A stretch of 64,000 bases of DNA from CAZWSX01 sp964636985 (GCA_964636985.1 CAZWSX010000013.1:130342-194341), one strand, 5' to 3'. Shown: positions 38,657 through 48,179, counted from the first letter of the stretch. A program made the numbers and translations. The notes: a model not told the origin generated them from the sequence alone.

Positions 38657-39844
38657 TCAAGCCAGCACAGGCAGAACGTCGTACTGGAGAGGTCCGCCGC
38701 TGACGTAGATCGTCTGATCCGGCCGGATATAGACGTCGATTTCGCTCCGACAGCCGAATTCCCCATCCAGGTAGATTCCCGGCTCGACCGAAAAACAGGT
38801 CCGCGGCAGCAGCAGCCGGTCTTCGCGCGTTTCCAAGTTATCGATGTTGGCCCCGTTCCCGTGAACCTCACGCCCAATGCTGTGCCCCGTGCGGTGAAGG
38901 AAACGATCGCCGTAGCCAGCTTTCTCGATCACGGCCCGGCACGCATCGTCGACTTCCCATCCGCGCACTTCGGCTCGCGATTCGATCCGCGTCTTCACCA
39001 GCGAGATCGCCGCATCGCGCGCCGCTGCGACAATCTTGAAGATCTTTTGGTACTTCTCAGGCACCGTCTTTCCTAAAAATCCCACCCGCGTCAAATCGCT
39101 GTACACACCCGCCGGGTGATCGACCTTCGCCCACAAGTCGATCAATAGGAAATCCCCCTCGCGAATAATCCCCGCATCACCAGGCCGCGGTTCGTAGTGC
39201 GGATCGGCACTATGCGCGTTGACCCCGACAATCGGCGCGTGATGCGCCGTGAGCCCCCGGCCATGGAAGTGCTTCATGATCACCTCTTGAACTTCCATCT
39301 CGTGAACCGAGCCGCCCCCGCGAACGCGCTCGACCACAAACTTCCACGCCGCATCGTACGCCGTGGTCGTTCCTTGCTCGGCCCGCAAGTGCAGTTCCCA
39401 CTGTTCATCGGACCACGCCGCCTCGAACAGCTGAATCAAGTCGCCTGACGAGACAATCTCGCAGCCCGTGCTGCGAACAAGCTCGATCGTTCCGGCGTCA
39501 ACCCGTCCCATGTAAGGAATGTTTCCGCGCGGCGAGTACTCCATCGCCACACGCTTCGCAGCTCCGACAAGGCTGGCAACTCCCGCTTCCAACTCCGACC
39601 AGCGCAGGTAGATGGTCCGTTCACCCGGCAGGTGATCGAGCGCACCGGGCTCAATCCGATGGACCAGCTTCCGCGGCGATCCCTTCGCCGGAATCCAGTA
39701 GTAGAACCGTCGCGAACCAATCGGCATCGTGTCCATGCCTAAGATCCGCCGCACCAGCGGGTTGCTGTTGCGAAAGTCGTACATCAGCCAACCATCAAAG
39801 CCGAACTTGCCAATGGCGGCTTGAATCGCATTCAAATCAAACAT
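38657..39844 (-). CDS. M24-family metallopeptidase (Xaa-Pro aminopeptidase-like)
   Basis: 395 residues. The C-terminal pita-bread domain has the metal ligands: Asp in FLLIDLWAKVD, Asp in GVYSDLTRVGF, His in LHRTGHSIGREVHG, Glu in CFSVEPGIYL and Glu in RSEIDVYI. The N-terminal half is a creatinase-like domain (FDGWLMYDFRNSNPLVRRIL). AAGGGA lies before the ATG. It probably cleaves X-Pro peptides in the cytoplasm; the specificity is not certain. A hydroxyacid dehydrogenase gene lies 19 bp upstream on the same strand, so both may be cotranscribed. Confidence 0.93.
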   Translation of the reverse strand: MFDLNAIQAAIGKFGFDGWLMYDFRNSNPLVRRILGMDTMPIGSRRFYYWIPAKGSPRKLVHRIEPGALDHLPGERTIYLRWSELEAGVASLVGAAKRVAMEYSPRGNIPYMGRVDAGTIELVRSTGCEIVSSGDLIQLFEAAWSDEQWELHLRAEQGTTTAYDAAWKFVVERVRGGGSVHEMEVQEVIMKHFHGRGLTAHHAPIVGVNAHSADPHYEPRPGDAGIIREGDFLLIDLWAKVDHPAGVYSDLTRVGFLGKTVPEKYQKIFKIVAAARDAAISLVKTRIESRAEVRGWEVDDACRAVIEKAGYGDRFLHRTGHSIGREVHGNGANIDNLETREDRLLLPRTCFSVEPGIYLDGEFGCRSEIDVYIRPDQTIYVSGGPLQYDVLPVLA

Positions 39845-39863
39845 CGATCGATCCCTTCGTTGG

Positions 39864-40817
39864 TCACGCTTTCACTTCGTGCAGCAGCGGTTTACCCGCC
39901 AACCCCGCGCGCAAGTTCTCGACCGAAATCTCGGCCATCTGCCGGCGAGTTTGAATCGTCGCGCTGCCCAGATGCGGCGCGATCACCACATTGTCCAGCG
40001 TCAGCAGCGGGTGCTCGCGCGGCAGCGGTTCCGGCTCCGTCACATCCAGCCCCGCCGCGGCGATCTGTTTTTTGGCAAGCGCTTCGTACAAGTCCTGCGT
40101 ATCCACCACGCCGCCGCGGGCGATATTCACCAAGATCGCCGTCGGCTTCATCATCGCCAGCGTCTTGCGATTGATCAAACCGCGCGTCGCCTCCGACAGC
40201 GGACAGCAAAGCATCACGTAGTCCGACGTCGCCAGCAGTTCTTCGAGCGACTTGTATTCGGCGCCGAGCTTCGCTTCGATTTCAGGGCGGCGATTGCGAT
40301 TGTGATATTGCACCCGCATATCGAACCCACGCCCGCGCTTGGCGACTTGCTCGCCAATCCGCCCCAGGCCGATGATCCCAAGCGTCGCATGGTGAACCTC
40401 GTGGCCGAGCATGTAGCCAGGATCGTATCGCGTGAACTCAGTCGATCGGGCGTAACGGTCCCCTTCGACCAGCCGCCGCGCGGTCGAGAGGAGCAACGTG
40501 AACCCCATGTCGGCCGTCGCGCCGTCCAGAATTCCAGGCGTGTTCCCCACCGGAATCTTCCTCGCCGCGGCCGCCTTCAAATCGATATGGTCAACACCCA
40601 CGCCGTAGTTGCTCACCACTCGCAGTTGCGGAAACCGATCCAGCAGCGGGCCATCGACTCGCGGATGGCCATACGTGTAGATCGCAATCACACCGTCATC
40701 TTCGGCGCTGGGAGTCGCACTCCAGTCGACCCAGTCGATTTCGCCCTGCGTGAGTTCCAAGACAATCGGCGCCAGCGGCCCATCGGCCATAACGCGCGGT
40801 GGTTGTTGAGAGGGCAT
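39864..40817 (-). CDS. D-2-hydroxyacid dehydrogenase
   Basis: 317 residues from the ATG at 40817; a longer frame upstream lacks family similarity. NAD-binding motif LGIIGLGRIGEQVAKRGRGF, then LVNIARGGVVDTQDLYEAL with the catalytic Arg of the family earlier, and the catalytic His in IAPHLGSATI. This fits the glyoxylate/hydroxypyruvate reductase and phosphoglycerate dehydrogenase superfamily; without an ACT domain, it is not a typical SerA. Exact substrate unknown. It precedes the M24 peptidase gene by 19 bp. Confidence 0.93.
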   Translation of the reverse strand: MPSQQPPRVMADGPLAPIVLELTQGEIDWVDWSATPSAEDDGVIAIYTYGHPRVDGPLLDRFPQLRVVSNYGVGVDHIDLKAAAARKIPVGNTPGILDGATADMGFTLLLSTARRLVEGDRYARSTEFTRYDPGYMLGHEVHHATLGIIGLGRIGEQVAKRGRGFDMRVQYHNRNRRPEIEAKLGAEYKSLEELLATSDYVMLCCPLSEATRGLINRKTLAMMKPTAILVNIARGGVVDTQDLYEALAKKQIAAAGLDVTEPEPLPREHPLLTLDNVVIAPHLGSATIQTRRQMAEISVENLRAGLAGKPLLHEVKA

Positions 40818-41013
40818 GAAGAGATTGCTCACGAATGCGGACGGAAAATGGTGTCCACATTCTAGCGTGAGCCGCACAAACGCTGGCGGTCGCCCCACTA
40901 CCGGCAGAGAACGAGCCAAGACCGCAAGCTGCTGACTTCACAAATCAAAAATCAGCAATCATCAATCGATTAACGTTCTCTGCCGCTCGGCAAGTTTCTT
41001 AGAAAGCAGAGCG

Positions 41014-41132
41014 CACTGCACACAGACAAGATTGTCTGTGCCACTTTTTTAGAGGCCACCTTCACCGTGGACGGACGGGATTGTCCGTCCTACTTTTCGT
41101 CTTCTCCGGTCTCTCCGGGTCTCCGCGGTGAA
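41014..41132 (+). repeat. composite double-hairpin repeat, copy 3
   Basis: CACAGACA/TGTCTGTG at 41021-41040, then CCACTTTTTTAGAGGCCACC, then GGACGGAC/GTCCGTCC at 41069-41090, then CTCCGGTCTCTCCGGGTCTC with CGCGGTGAATCC. The block ends a few bases from the metK stop codon. It matches copy 1 inverted and shares the tail with copy 2. Confidence 0.85.
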
Positions 41133-41140
41133 TCCTCAAA

Positions 41141-42304
41141 CTAGACGGCGCTCTTCAGCTCGCTCGCCTTGTTCGTCGCTTCCCACTTGAAGTCGGCGTC
41201 GCTGCGGCCGAAGTGGCCGCCGGCGGCCGTCTTCTGGTAGATCGGGCGACGCAGGTCGAGGTAATCGATGATCGATCGCGGCGTCAGCGAGAAGACCTTG
41301 CGAACAGCGGCGCAAATCTTATCGTCCGAAACCGTGCCGGTGCCGAACGTATCCACGCGCACGCTCACCGGCTCGCTCACGCCAATCGCGTACGCGACTT
41401 GTACTTCGCAACGCTTGGCCAGGCCTGAAGCGACTACGTTCTTCGCGACGTGGCGAGCCATGTAGGCAGCGCTGCGGTCGACCTTGGTCGGGTCCTTGCC
41501 GCTGAACGCGCCACCACCGTGACGGCCCCAACCGCCGTAGGTGTCGACGATGATCTTGCGGCCCGTCAAGCCGCAGTCGCCGTGAGGACCACCAACGACG
41601 AACTTGCCCGTCGGGTTAATGTGATATTTGATTTCGCCTTTGATCAGTTCCGCAGGCAGAACTGGCTTGATCGCCTTCTCGATCACGTACTCGCGGATTT
41701 GCTTGTTCTCGACATCGGGCGAGTGCTGCGTGGAAACGACCACCGTATCGATCCGCACCGGCTTGTCGCCGTCGTATTCGACCGTGACTTGGCTCTTGGC
41801 ATCGGGACGAAGCCAGTTCACGTCCTTAGCGAAGCGAAGGTCGGTCAGCTTATTGATCACGCGGTGCGCCAGCGCGATCGGCAACGGCATCAGCTCGGGA
41901 GTTTCGTCGATCGCGTAACCGAACATGAGGCCTTGATCGCCGGCGCCGATGTCCTTGCCCGCAGCCGCGTCGTCGTTCACCCCTTGCGCGATGTCCGGGC
42001 TTTGGCGGTCGAGCATCACCATCACGGCGCAAGTATCGCCGCAGATGCCCGATTGGTCGTCGGTGTAGCCAACCTGGTTGATCACCTTGCGGACGATGTC
42101 CGGATACTGCACCTGAGCCTTGGTCGTGATTTCGCCGGCGATGATCGCCACGCCGGTCGTCACCATCGTTTCGCAGGCAACGCGGCTGTACTTGTCCTGA
42201 GCCAACAGAGCGTCGAGAACGCCGTCGGAAATTTGGTCGGCCAACTTGTCGGGGTGGCCCATGCTGACGGATTCGCTAGTAAACAAAAACTTTCCAGAGG
42301 CCAC
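41141..42304 (-). CDS. metK: S-adenosylmethionine synthetase
   Basis: 387 residues from the GTG at 42304, with GGAG about nine bases upstream; the protein then starts [20 protein letters not shown] as expected, and the longer open frame (to 42376) is unlikely. Motifs: [45 protein letters not shown] and [20 protein letters not shown]. It makes SAM from methionine and ATP in the cytoplasm. The neighbouring divergent cluster includes a SAM-dependent methyltransferase. No SAM riboswitch was recognised upstream. Confidence 0.98.
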   Translation of the reverse strand: MASGKFLFTSESVSMGHPDKLADQISDGVLDALLAQDKYSRVACETMVTTGVAIIAGEITTKAQVQYPDIVRKVINQVGYTDDQSGICGDTCAVMVMLDRQSPDIAQGVNDDAAAGKDIGAGDQGLMFGYAIDETPELMPLPIALAHRVINKLTDLRFAKDVNWLRPDAKSQVTVEYDGDKPVRIDTVVVSTQHSPDVENKQIREYVIEKAIKPVLPAELIKGEIKYHINPTGKFVVGGPHGDCGLTGRKIIVDTYGGWGRHGGGAFSGKDPTKVDRSAAYMARHVAKNVVASGLAKRCEVQVAYAIGVSEPVSVRVDTFGTGTVSDDKICAAVRKVFSLTPRSIIDYLDLRRPIYQKTAAGGHFGRSDADFKWEATNKASELKSAV

Positions 42305-42762
42305 GGACAAGCTCCAAAGCAAAGGGGGTCGGGTGCCGCTAGTGAGGCAAAAGTCTATCGCGGCAAAATCGGGCAATCGAACCGCTCATGATAGGGGCCT
42401 AAGGCAAGCCTTCACAAGGGACTCCCCTTCCCATAAACGCCGGCTAGTCGATGAGACGATGCGATCGCCTACCGTAACTCGACGTCGCGAGACGCCGAAT
42501 CTATTCCCCAGACTATGGCTATTTTTGCCATCGAGTTTCTGCTCTCCAAGTTTCGAATGGCCACGACTTTGGCGGGTTTTCCGCAATTGCCTCTCGATTA
42601 CCATCAAACCATCCTAAGAAATATGCCTCCCCCCTGTAGGGGCGATATCCGATGAGCGGACGCTATCGATAGGCTTCATCTTGGAGTCTGAGAAACATCG
42701 TTTCAGGAACCGCGCTACGCGCAGAGGGCGGGCGATGTTTTCAGCCTAGGAACTCTTCTGGT
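42305..42762. other. 458-bp divergent intergenic region
   Basis: Between metK and the synthetase gene; must hold both promoters. No SAM riboswitch fold was recognised upstream of metK. A hairpin (CCACCCC at 42792 with GGGGTGG at 42805) lies just inside the annotated start of the synthetase gene. Confidence 0.5.
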
Positions 42763-45477
42763 ATGAAGCCAATGAGCTTGTGGCATCGAGCCCACCCCGA
42801 CTTTGGGGTGGCATCCCGCCTTGGAGCTGCTAGCGGGGCGCGTAACAGCAAACCACAACGTTCGAGCACATCGCGCGATACGTCCGGAGACGTCGTCGAT
42901 TGCCTTCCGCGAAGCGTTCTCTGCGAAATTCGTAGGCACGCGCTCAGCCGACCACTCGATGTCGCCCTCGAAGATGGTTCCCAACCAGGCGCGCCGAAAA
43001 CCTGGAGCTACCGCCAACTCTGGCTCGCCTCGGCAAAGATCGCCCGGCGCCTGACGGCGCTCAGTGTGCGAAGCGGCGACTCCGTTGCCATCGCACTTCC
43101 GCGCGGCACGCAGCACATCGTTTGCGAACTCGCGGCCATGCAAGCCGGTGTCACGTTCTTCCCGTTGTCGGTCGACCAACCGATCCACCGTCTGATGCGG
43201 ATGGCGATCGACTGCACGGCCAAAGTCATGCTGACGCACCGCGAAGTCACCGTTGCTGGCGCCGCAGCCGAGTTGGACACCATCGACGTCGCCCCCTGGT
43301 TCGACGACCTCGATGGTCCGCCGGTGGAGCGCGAGCCACGCATTGATTCGCCCGAAGCGCATCGTCCCGACTCCATCGCATACGGCATATTTACCTCAGG
43401 TTCCACGGGAACCCCCAAGGCCACCGTCCTGCGGCATCGTGGTTTGTCGAACCTCGTCGCAGCTCAACGCGAGTTCCTCCGCATCGGCGAGGGGACGCGC
43501 GTTCTGCAATTTGCCGCGCCCTGCTTCGACGCCTCGATCAGCGAGATCTTCGTGACGCTGGCCGCGGGTGGAACTCTGTGCATTGTGTCGCCCGCTGAAC
43601 TCACGCCAGGCGAATCGCTTTGGCGGACCCTTCGCGATCGGAAGATTCAGGCCGTCACGTTGCCTCCCTCGATTCTCGCGATGCTCCCGCGCAATGGCTT
43701 GCCGGCGCTCAAGACGCTCGTCGTCGCAGGCGAAGCATGTTCGGCGGAACTGGCCACGCAATGGTCGATCGGCCGGCGCCTGATCAACGCCTACGGCCCC
43801 AGCGAATGCACCGTTTGTGCCACGATGTACGAGTGCCCCGAAGGCGAACAAGCCGCGCCGCCCCTCGGGCAGCCCATCGCCGGAGCAAAACTCAAAGTGA
43901 TGGCCGGCGACCATCAAGCGACGGTCAACGAGGTCGGCGAACTATGGATCGGCGGCCTTGGCGTCGGCGCCGGTTACGTGAACTCCCCTGCGCCGAACGC
44001 CGAACGATTCGTCACGGCGCCTGGTGAACAAGATCGCGAAACATGGTTTCGCACCGGCGACCTGGTTCGTGTCGACACCGATGGCGCCATGCACTTCTGC
44101 GGTCGCGCCGACGACCAGATCAAACTCCGCGGCATTCGCATCGAACCCGCCGAGATTCAAGCCGTACTCGAACGAATCCCGGGCATCAGGCAAGCGATCG
44201 TACAACCGTTTGACAAGACCGACACCAAGCTCACCGCGCATTTGCTGATCGATTCGCTCACGCCACCACGGCTGCGCGAGCTTCTTGTGAAGTGTCGCCA
44301 GGCATCCGCTCAGCATTTGCCTTTGACGATGATCCCCTCGCGATTCTTCGCGCAAACGCAATGGCCGCGAACCGACAGCGGCAAGGTAGCCCGCGATCGC
44401 TTGCGCGAGTCGGCCGTCGAGATGCTCGATGACATTGGCAGTTCGGACGATGCATTGGCCCCCCGTGACGCGCTCGAACACGCCGTGTTGCACGCTTTCC
44501 GTCGAACGCTCCACGCCCCGCGACTGGGAATGAACGACAACTTTTTTGCTGCCGGTGGCGACTCGCTCGTGGCTGCCCATTTGGCGAACGAAATTGAACT
44601 GTCGACGGGACAATCGTTCTCGCTCGGCATGCTCGCGTCTTGCACCACGCCCGACGAAGTCGCGCAGGGATTGCGGCAGCATCAACACAAGTCGCAACGT
44701 TGCCTGGTTTCGTTACGAACAGGTCGCCGCGACCGAGCCCCCCTCTTTCTCGTGCACCCAGGCGGTGGAAACGTGCTCTGCTATCTGCCGCTAGCACGAG
44801 CGTTGCCCGATGACTTGCCTTGCTATGCTTTTCAAGCCAGAGGAATTACGGGTGGTGAACCGCCTGTTCAAACGATCGACGAAATGGCTGCCAGCTACGT
44901 GGAAGCGATGCGGGGGGCACAGCCCAGCGGACCGTACACAATCGCCGGCTGGTCGTTCGGCGGCTTTGTCGCTTACGAAATGGCTCGCCAACTCGCTAAA
45001 CAGGGGGAGCGCGTGGCATGGCTGGGGTTGATCGATGCCAGCCTCGGTTACTGCACCCACATTGTGAAGGAGGTTTCAGGAAGCCAAACGCTGGAAACGG
45101 GCCTTCGCGACGGTGCCGATAGCCTGGGAGGCGCCGCGGTCGGTCTGGCTCGATCGATGGGCGTCTTTCCGGAGGGCCTGCGGGGCGATCGATTGCGGGG
45201 TTACGTCGACGTGTTTCTGGCCAACATTCGGGCTCTATCCCGCTGGCAGCCAAGGAATTACGATGACGCCGTGCACGTCTTGTTCGGCCCCAATGCGGCG
45301 ATCGAGCGGCGTCGCTGGCCCGACCGCGAGTGGTCGCGCTGGTGCCGGCGCGTGATTGCAACGCCCTTGGAAGGAAGCCACTTGACGTTGATGCGCGAAC
45401 CTGATGTGATCCGGCTCGCCGAGGCCATTGCGACCGCCCTCGATCCATCGGCATCCAATCCTTACTCCGGGCCGTAA
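42763..45477 (+). CDS. A-PCP-TE single-module synthetase (NRPS-like)
   Basis: 904 residues. Adenylation domain (about 60-540): YGIFTSGSTGTPKATVLRH (A3), FDASISEIF (A4), AYGPSE (A5), GELWIGG, WFRTGDLVR (A7), DDQIKLRGIRIEPAEIQAVL (A8) and the A10 lysine in PRTDSGKVARDR. Carrier protein: DNFFAAGGDSLVAAHLA with phosphopantetheine Ser601. Thioesterase: LFLVHPGGGNVLCYLPLA and GWSFGG with Ser731. No condensation domain is present, an architecture shared with quinone- and furanone-forming mini-synthetases. The first 25 codons carry a GC hairpin and look weakly coding; GTG at 42808 is an alternative start. A methyltransferase gene follows 26 bp later. Confidence 0.93.
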   Translation: MKPMSLWHRAHPDFGVASRLGAASGARNSKPQRSSTSRDTSGDVVDCLPRSVLCEIRRHALSRPLDVALEDGSQPGAPKTWSYRQLWLASAKIARRLTALSVRSGDSVAIALPRGTQHIVCELAAMQAGVTFFPLSVDQPIHRLMRMAIDCTAKVMLTHREVTVAGAAAELDTIDVAPWFDDLDGPPVEREPRIDSPEAHRPDSIAYGIFTSGSTGTPKATVLRHRGLSNLVAAQREFLRIGEGTRVLQFAAPCFDASISEIFVTLAAGGTLCIVSPAELTPGESLWRTLRDRKIQAVTLPPSILAMLPRNGLPALKTLVVAGEACSAELATQWSIGRRLINAYGPSECTVCATMYECPEGEQAAPPLGQPIAGAKLKVMAGDHQATVNEVGELWIGGLGVGAGYVNSPAPNAERFVTAPGEQDRETWFRTGDLVRVDTDGAMHFCGRADDQIKLRGIRIEPAEIQAVLERIPGIRQAIVQPFDKTDTKLTAHLLIDSLTPPRLRELLVKCRQASAQHLPLTMIPSRFFAQTQWPRTDSGKVARDRLRESAVEMLDDIGSSDDALAPRDALEHAVLHAFRRTLHAPRLGMNDNFFAAGGDSLVAAHLANEIELSTGQSFSLGMLASCTTPDEVAQGLRQHQHKSQRCLVSLRTGRRDRAPLFLVHPGGGNVLCYLPLARALPDDLPCYAFQARGITGGEPPVQTIDEMAASYVEAMRGAQPSGPYTIAGWSFGGFVAYEMARQLAKQGERVAWLGLIDASLGYCTHIVKEVSGSQTLETGLRDGADSLGGAAVGLARSMGVFPEGLRGDRLRGYVDVFLANIRALSRWQPRNYDDAVHVLFGPNAAIERRRWPDREWSRWCRRVIATPLEGSHLTLMREPDVIRLAEAIATALDPSASNPYSGP

Positions 45478-45503
45478 GTTTCCCCTCAAGGCAGATTTGG
45501 CGC

Positions 45504-46253
45504 ATGTCGCAAGTGAGTTCGACATTGACGACATCGGTGCCCATTACCACGCTCGACGGGAGCGCGGCGGTCAATTTCGATCGCATGGCCGGCTGGTACG
45601 ACCGGTTGGCCCAGTGGTATTCATGGGGCCGCATTCGCCAGGCAAAACTAAGCCAACTCAAGTACATCCAGCGCGGCGATAAGGTGATCTACTGCGGCGT
45701 CGGCACCGGCGAAGAAGCCGTCGCCGCCTGCAAAGCCGGCGCGCAAGTCACCTGTGTTGACTCCTCCCGCAAGATGCTCGACCAACTGGCCGCCCGCTTG
45801 GCGGCCGACGGGCTCTCGGCCGAATTGATTTGCGGCGATCAGTTCAAACACCGCAAGTTTGGACATTACGACGTTGTCGTGGCCAACTTCTTTTTGAACT
45901 GTTTCCGCGACGAGCCAATGATCCGGGCCCTGATGTACCTGATGGGGCTCGCCCGGCGGAACGGCCTGTTAATGATTGCCGATATCGCGCCATTGCAAGG
46001 CAACATCTTTTCGCGGATGTGGCAATGGTCGTACAATTTTATTGGGATCGCTCCTTTTTGGATGATGGGGCTGGTGCCGATGCACAAGGTGTTCGACTAC
46101 GGAAAGATTTGCCCAGTCATCCGTCTCAAGCACGAGAAGACCGAGACCTTCCGTTTACTGCCGTTCGGACCACCGGCGTTCATTTCGTTGATCGTGCGAC
46201 GCGCCGACGACGAAGCCGAAGCGGCCGCGGCCGAGAGCACCAAACGAACTTAA
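45504..46253 (+). CDS. class I SAM-dependent methyltransferase
   Basis: 249 residues. The Rossmann-like core has VIYCGVGTGEEAVAACKAGA (motif I), VTCVDSSRKMLDQL, AELICGDQF and YDVVVANFFLNCFRD. A hydrophobic stretch in the second half (WQWSYNFIGIAPFWMMGLV) suggests membrane contact or a lipid-like substrate. It starts 26 bp after the A-PCP-TE gene and probably modifies its product; the link is inferred. Substrate unknown. Confidence 0.9.
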   Translation: MSQVSSTLTTSVPITTLDGSAAVNFDRMAGWYDRLAQWYSWGRIRQAKLSQLKYIQRGDKVIYCGVGTGEEAVAACKAGAQVTCVDSSRKMLDQLAARLAADGLSAELICGDQFKHRKFGHYDVVVANFFLNCFRDEPMIRALMYLMGLARRNGLLMIADIAPLQGNIFSRMWQWSYNFIGIAPFWMMGLVPMHKVFDYGKICPVIRLKHEKTETFRLLPFGPPAFISLIVRRADDEAEAAAAESTKRT

Positions 46254-46310
46254 CTCCCAAAGGATTGCCAGCCAGCGTTCGGCCCGACCTCCATCGGTCG
46301 CGTTCCAGCC

Positions 46311-46781
46311 ATGCCTATCGTTCTCCAACTCATCGTGCCGTTTAGCCTGATCCTGTTGGGAACGTTGGTGATTGTCAGCATTGTGCGCAGTCGCCAACCC
46401 AAGCGGCACAATGTCGACAAGGCGCGACAACTCTTCCAGTTGCGACGCGAATGGCTCGAGGCGCGCTATCTCACGCTGGCCTCCAACAGTGGAAAACCTC
46501 GCGGCCTCCGGTGGGCCGATTGCGATTTCGACGACGGCCTGGCCCTCGCCCGCGACCGCTCCTCGGGCGAGCTCCGCGGTTTGATCGGCTGCACCATCCG
46601 CTTCGAGGCCATCGAAGGAGGCGGGATGGAAGACAACCCCAACGTGGGAAATCTGCGCCTGGCCACGGCCGTGTTCCACTTCCAAAAAGGCCAATGGACC
46701 ACCGACGGGCGAACTCTCTTCAACTTGAATCCCGCCCAGGCCATCGAGCGGTTCACGCTCGAACTAGAGACCGTCGAGTAG
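46311..46781 (+). CDS. hypothetical membrane-anchored protein
   Basis: 156 residues. One N-terminal membrane helix (VLQLIVPFSLILLGTLVIVS) then a cytoplasmic or periplasmic globular part with LEARYLTLASNSGKPRGLRW and CDFDDGLALARDRSSGELRG. I do not recognise the family. It follows the methyltransferase by 57 bp, so it may belong to the same transcript. Confidence 0.75.
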   Translation: MPIVLQLIVPFSLILLGTLVIVSIVRSRQPKRHNVDKARQLFQLRREWLEARYLTLASNSGKPRGLRWADCDFDDGLALARDRSSGELRGLIGCTIRFEAIEGGGMEDNPNVGNLRLATAVFHFQKGQWTTDGRTLFNLNPAQAIERFTLELETVE

Positions 46782-47066
46782 GCCAAAACGCCGCACGCTC
46801 TTGGTAAAGACCTAGAGAAACCAGCGTTGATCTAAGACCCCTGGTCGTCGCAACAGACGGGCGGTTTGGGTAAACTTTGCTGACCCATAAATCGGTGCTG
46901 CCGATTGTAGGCCCAAATACCTCGCACAACGGGCCGACCGTGGCTTTTTTCGCTCCGCGATCCACCGCATTTTCAGGGATGAATTCTTCGACTCAATTAT
47001 CTTGGAATTGGCCCACCGTCTCGTAGGAGGACGGTCCAATTCGACAACCGGAAGTGAGAAAGTTCT

Positions 47067-48173
47067 ATGCGAAAGTCCCTCGCCCGATACTTAGTAGGAT
47101 TGGCTTTGGTAGGGATCGCGCTTGGCTTGGGAGGGAACGCCAAGGCGGGATGGCTGAGGCGTCGGCGTTGTCGGCCAGTGATGTGCCGGCCAGTTTGCCC
47201 CAAGCCGGTTGTTTGCCAACCTGTGGTGTGCACCCCAAAGCCGGCTCCGGTCGTCTGCTGCCAATCGACGCTTACGACCACGTCTGTGGTAACACCCGCA
47301 TCCGCAGCGCCTCCGTCGGCGCCCACAATCGCCGCGCCGCCAGCTCCGCCAAAGCCGGACCATACGCCCACCCTGGCTCCTGAAAAGAAGCCGGCGAAAG
47401 CACTTGAGCCGACACCCGCACTTCCTGCAAAGACACCGCCTTCACAGACACCGCCCCCCAAAGTCAACAAGGCGGAACCCGAGAAGACCAAAGCGCCCGC
47501 TGAGATCACCGACGAGAAAGTCGACGAACTCTTCAAGGACAACCCCAAGCCGGAAGAAGTGAAGCCCGGCGAAAAGAAGCCCGCCCAAGACGTCGACGAC
47601 TTGTTCAGCGACCCCAAGGAACCGGCTGCCGAAGAAGCAACCGAAGAACCATCTGAGGAGATGGAAGAAGAAAAGCCGGCCGAGGAAGGCGCTGAAGCAG
47701 AAGCCGACGAAGAAATGTCGGACGAGGAAATGCCCGGCGAAGACGTCGATGCCCCAGCGGATGACGAAGAAATGCCGGCCGAGGAAGCAGAAGAACCAGC
47801 AGCAGACGACGCCGCGTCGGATGATTCATCGGAAGACGGCAATGTCGAGGAAGCTTCCGCCGAAGAAGACGTTGACGAAGCCGCTGAAGACGAAGCGACC
47901 GACGCCGACACGCTTAAGCCACCCAAGAAGGCCACCGACGATCTGTTCGGCGCCAGCGCACAGCCGCAGCTTCGCGAGTGGGTCGATATCACCGGCCAAC
48001 ACAAGGTCGAAGCTCGCCTGGTCGCCGTGTTCGACGGCAAAGTCCGCCTGCTCAAGACGACCGGCCGAACCACCACGGTCGCGATCTCGACGTTGAGCCC
48101 GGTTGACCAGCGCTACATCGCAAAACTGGTCGCCACGCGCGGCCCCGGCCCCATCGAGTTCGCCGTGCGGTAA
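47067..48173 (+). CDS. secreted acidic protein with SHD1-like C-terminal domain
   Basis: 368 residues. A signal peptide (about 1-27, ending GGNAKA) is followed by a Cys/Pro/Arg/Val-rich block (CRPVMCRPVCPKPVVCQPVV). A highly acidic, Pro-, Ala- and Glu-rich stretch covers about 100-290. The last 60 residues form an SHD1-like domain: REWVDITGQHKVEARLVAVF, VRLLKTTGRTTTVAISTLSP. The low-complexity part is unlikely to fold. SHD1 domains occur in many planctomycete secreted proteins; their ligand is not established. Probably a surface or periplasmic protein. Confidence 0.88.
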   Translation: MRKSLARYLVGLALVGIALGLGGNAKAGWLRRRRCRPVMCRPVCPKPVVCQPVVCTPKPAPVVCCQSTLTTTSVVTPASAAPPSAPTIAAPPAPPKPDHTPTLAPEKKPAKALEPTPALPAKTPPSQTPPPKVNKAEPEKTKAPAEITDEKVDELFKDNPKPEEVKPGEKKPAQDVDDLFSDPKEPAAEEATEEPSEEMEEEKPAEEGAEAEADEEMSDEEMPGEDVDAPADDEEMPAEEAEEPAADDAASDDSSEDGNVEEASAEEDVDEAAEDEATDADTLKPPKKATDDLFGASAQPQLREWVDITGQHKVEARLVAVFDGKVRLLKTTGRTTTVAISTLSPVDQRYIAKLVATRGPGPIEFAVR

Positions 48174-48179
48174 CGGCCG

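Noticed and set aside
41450..42391. Plus-strand frame of 313 codons opposite metK
   Set aside because: metK motifs on the minus strand are complete; the plus frame has none.
42305..42500. Possible SAM riboswitch upstream of metK
   Set aside because: No SAM-I, SAM-II or SAM/SAH core could be recognised in the minus-strand leader. A covariance search of 42305-42500 would settle it.
46997..48076. Ser/Ala/Gly-rich minus-strand frame of 359 codons
   Set aside because: It mirrors the acidic low-complexity plus-strand gene; the composition is what an antisense of Glu/Asp/Ala codons would give.
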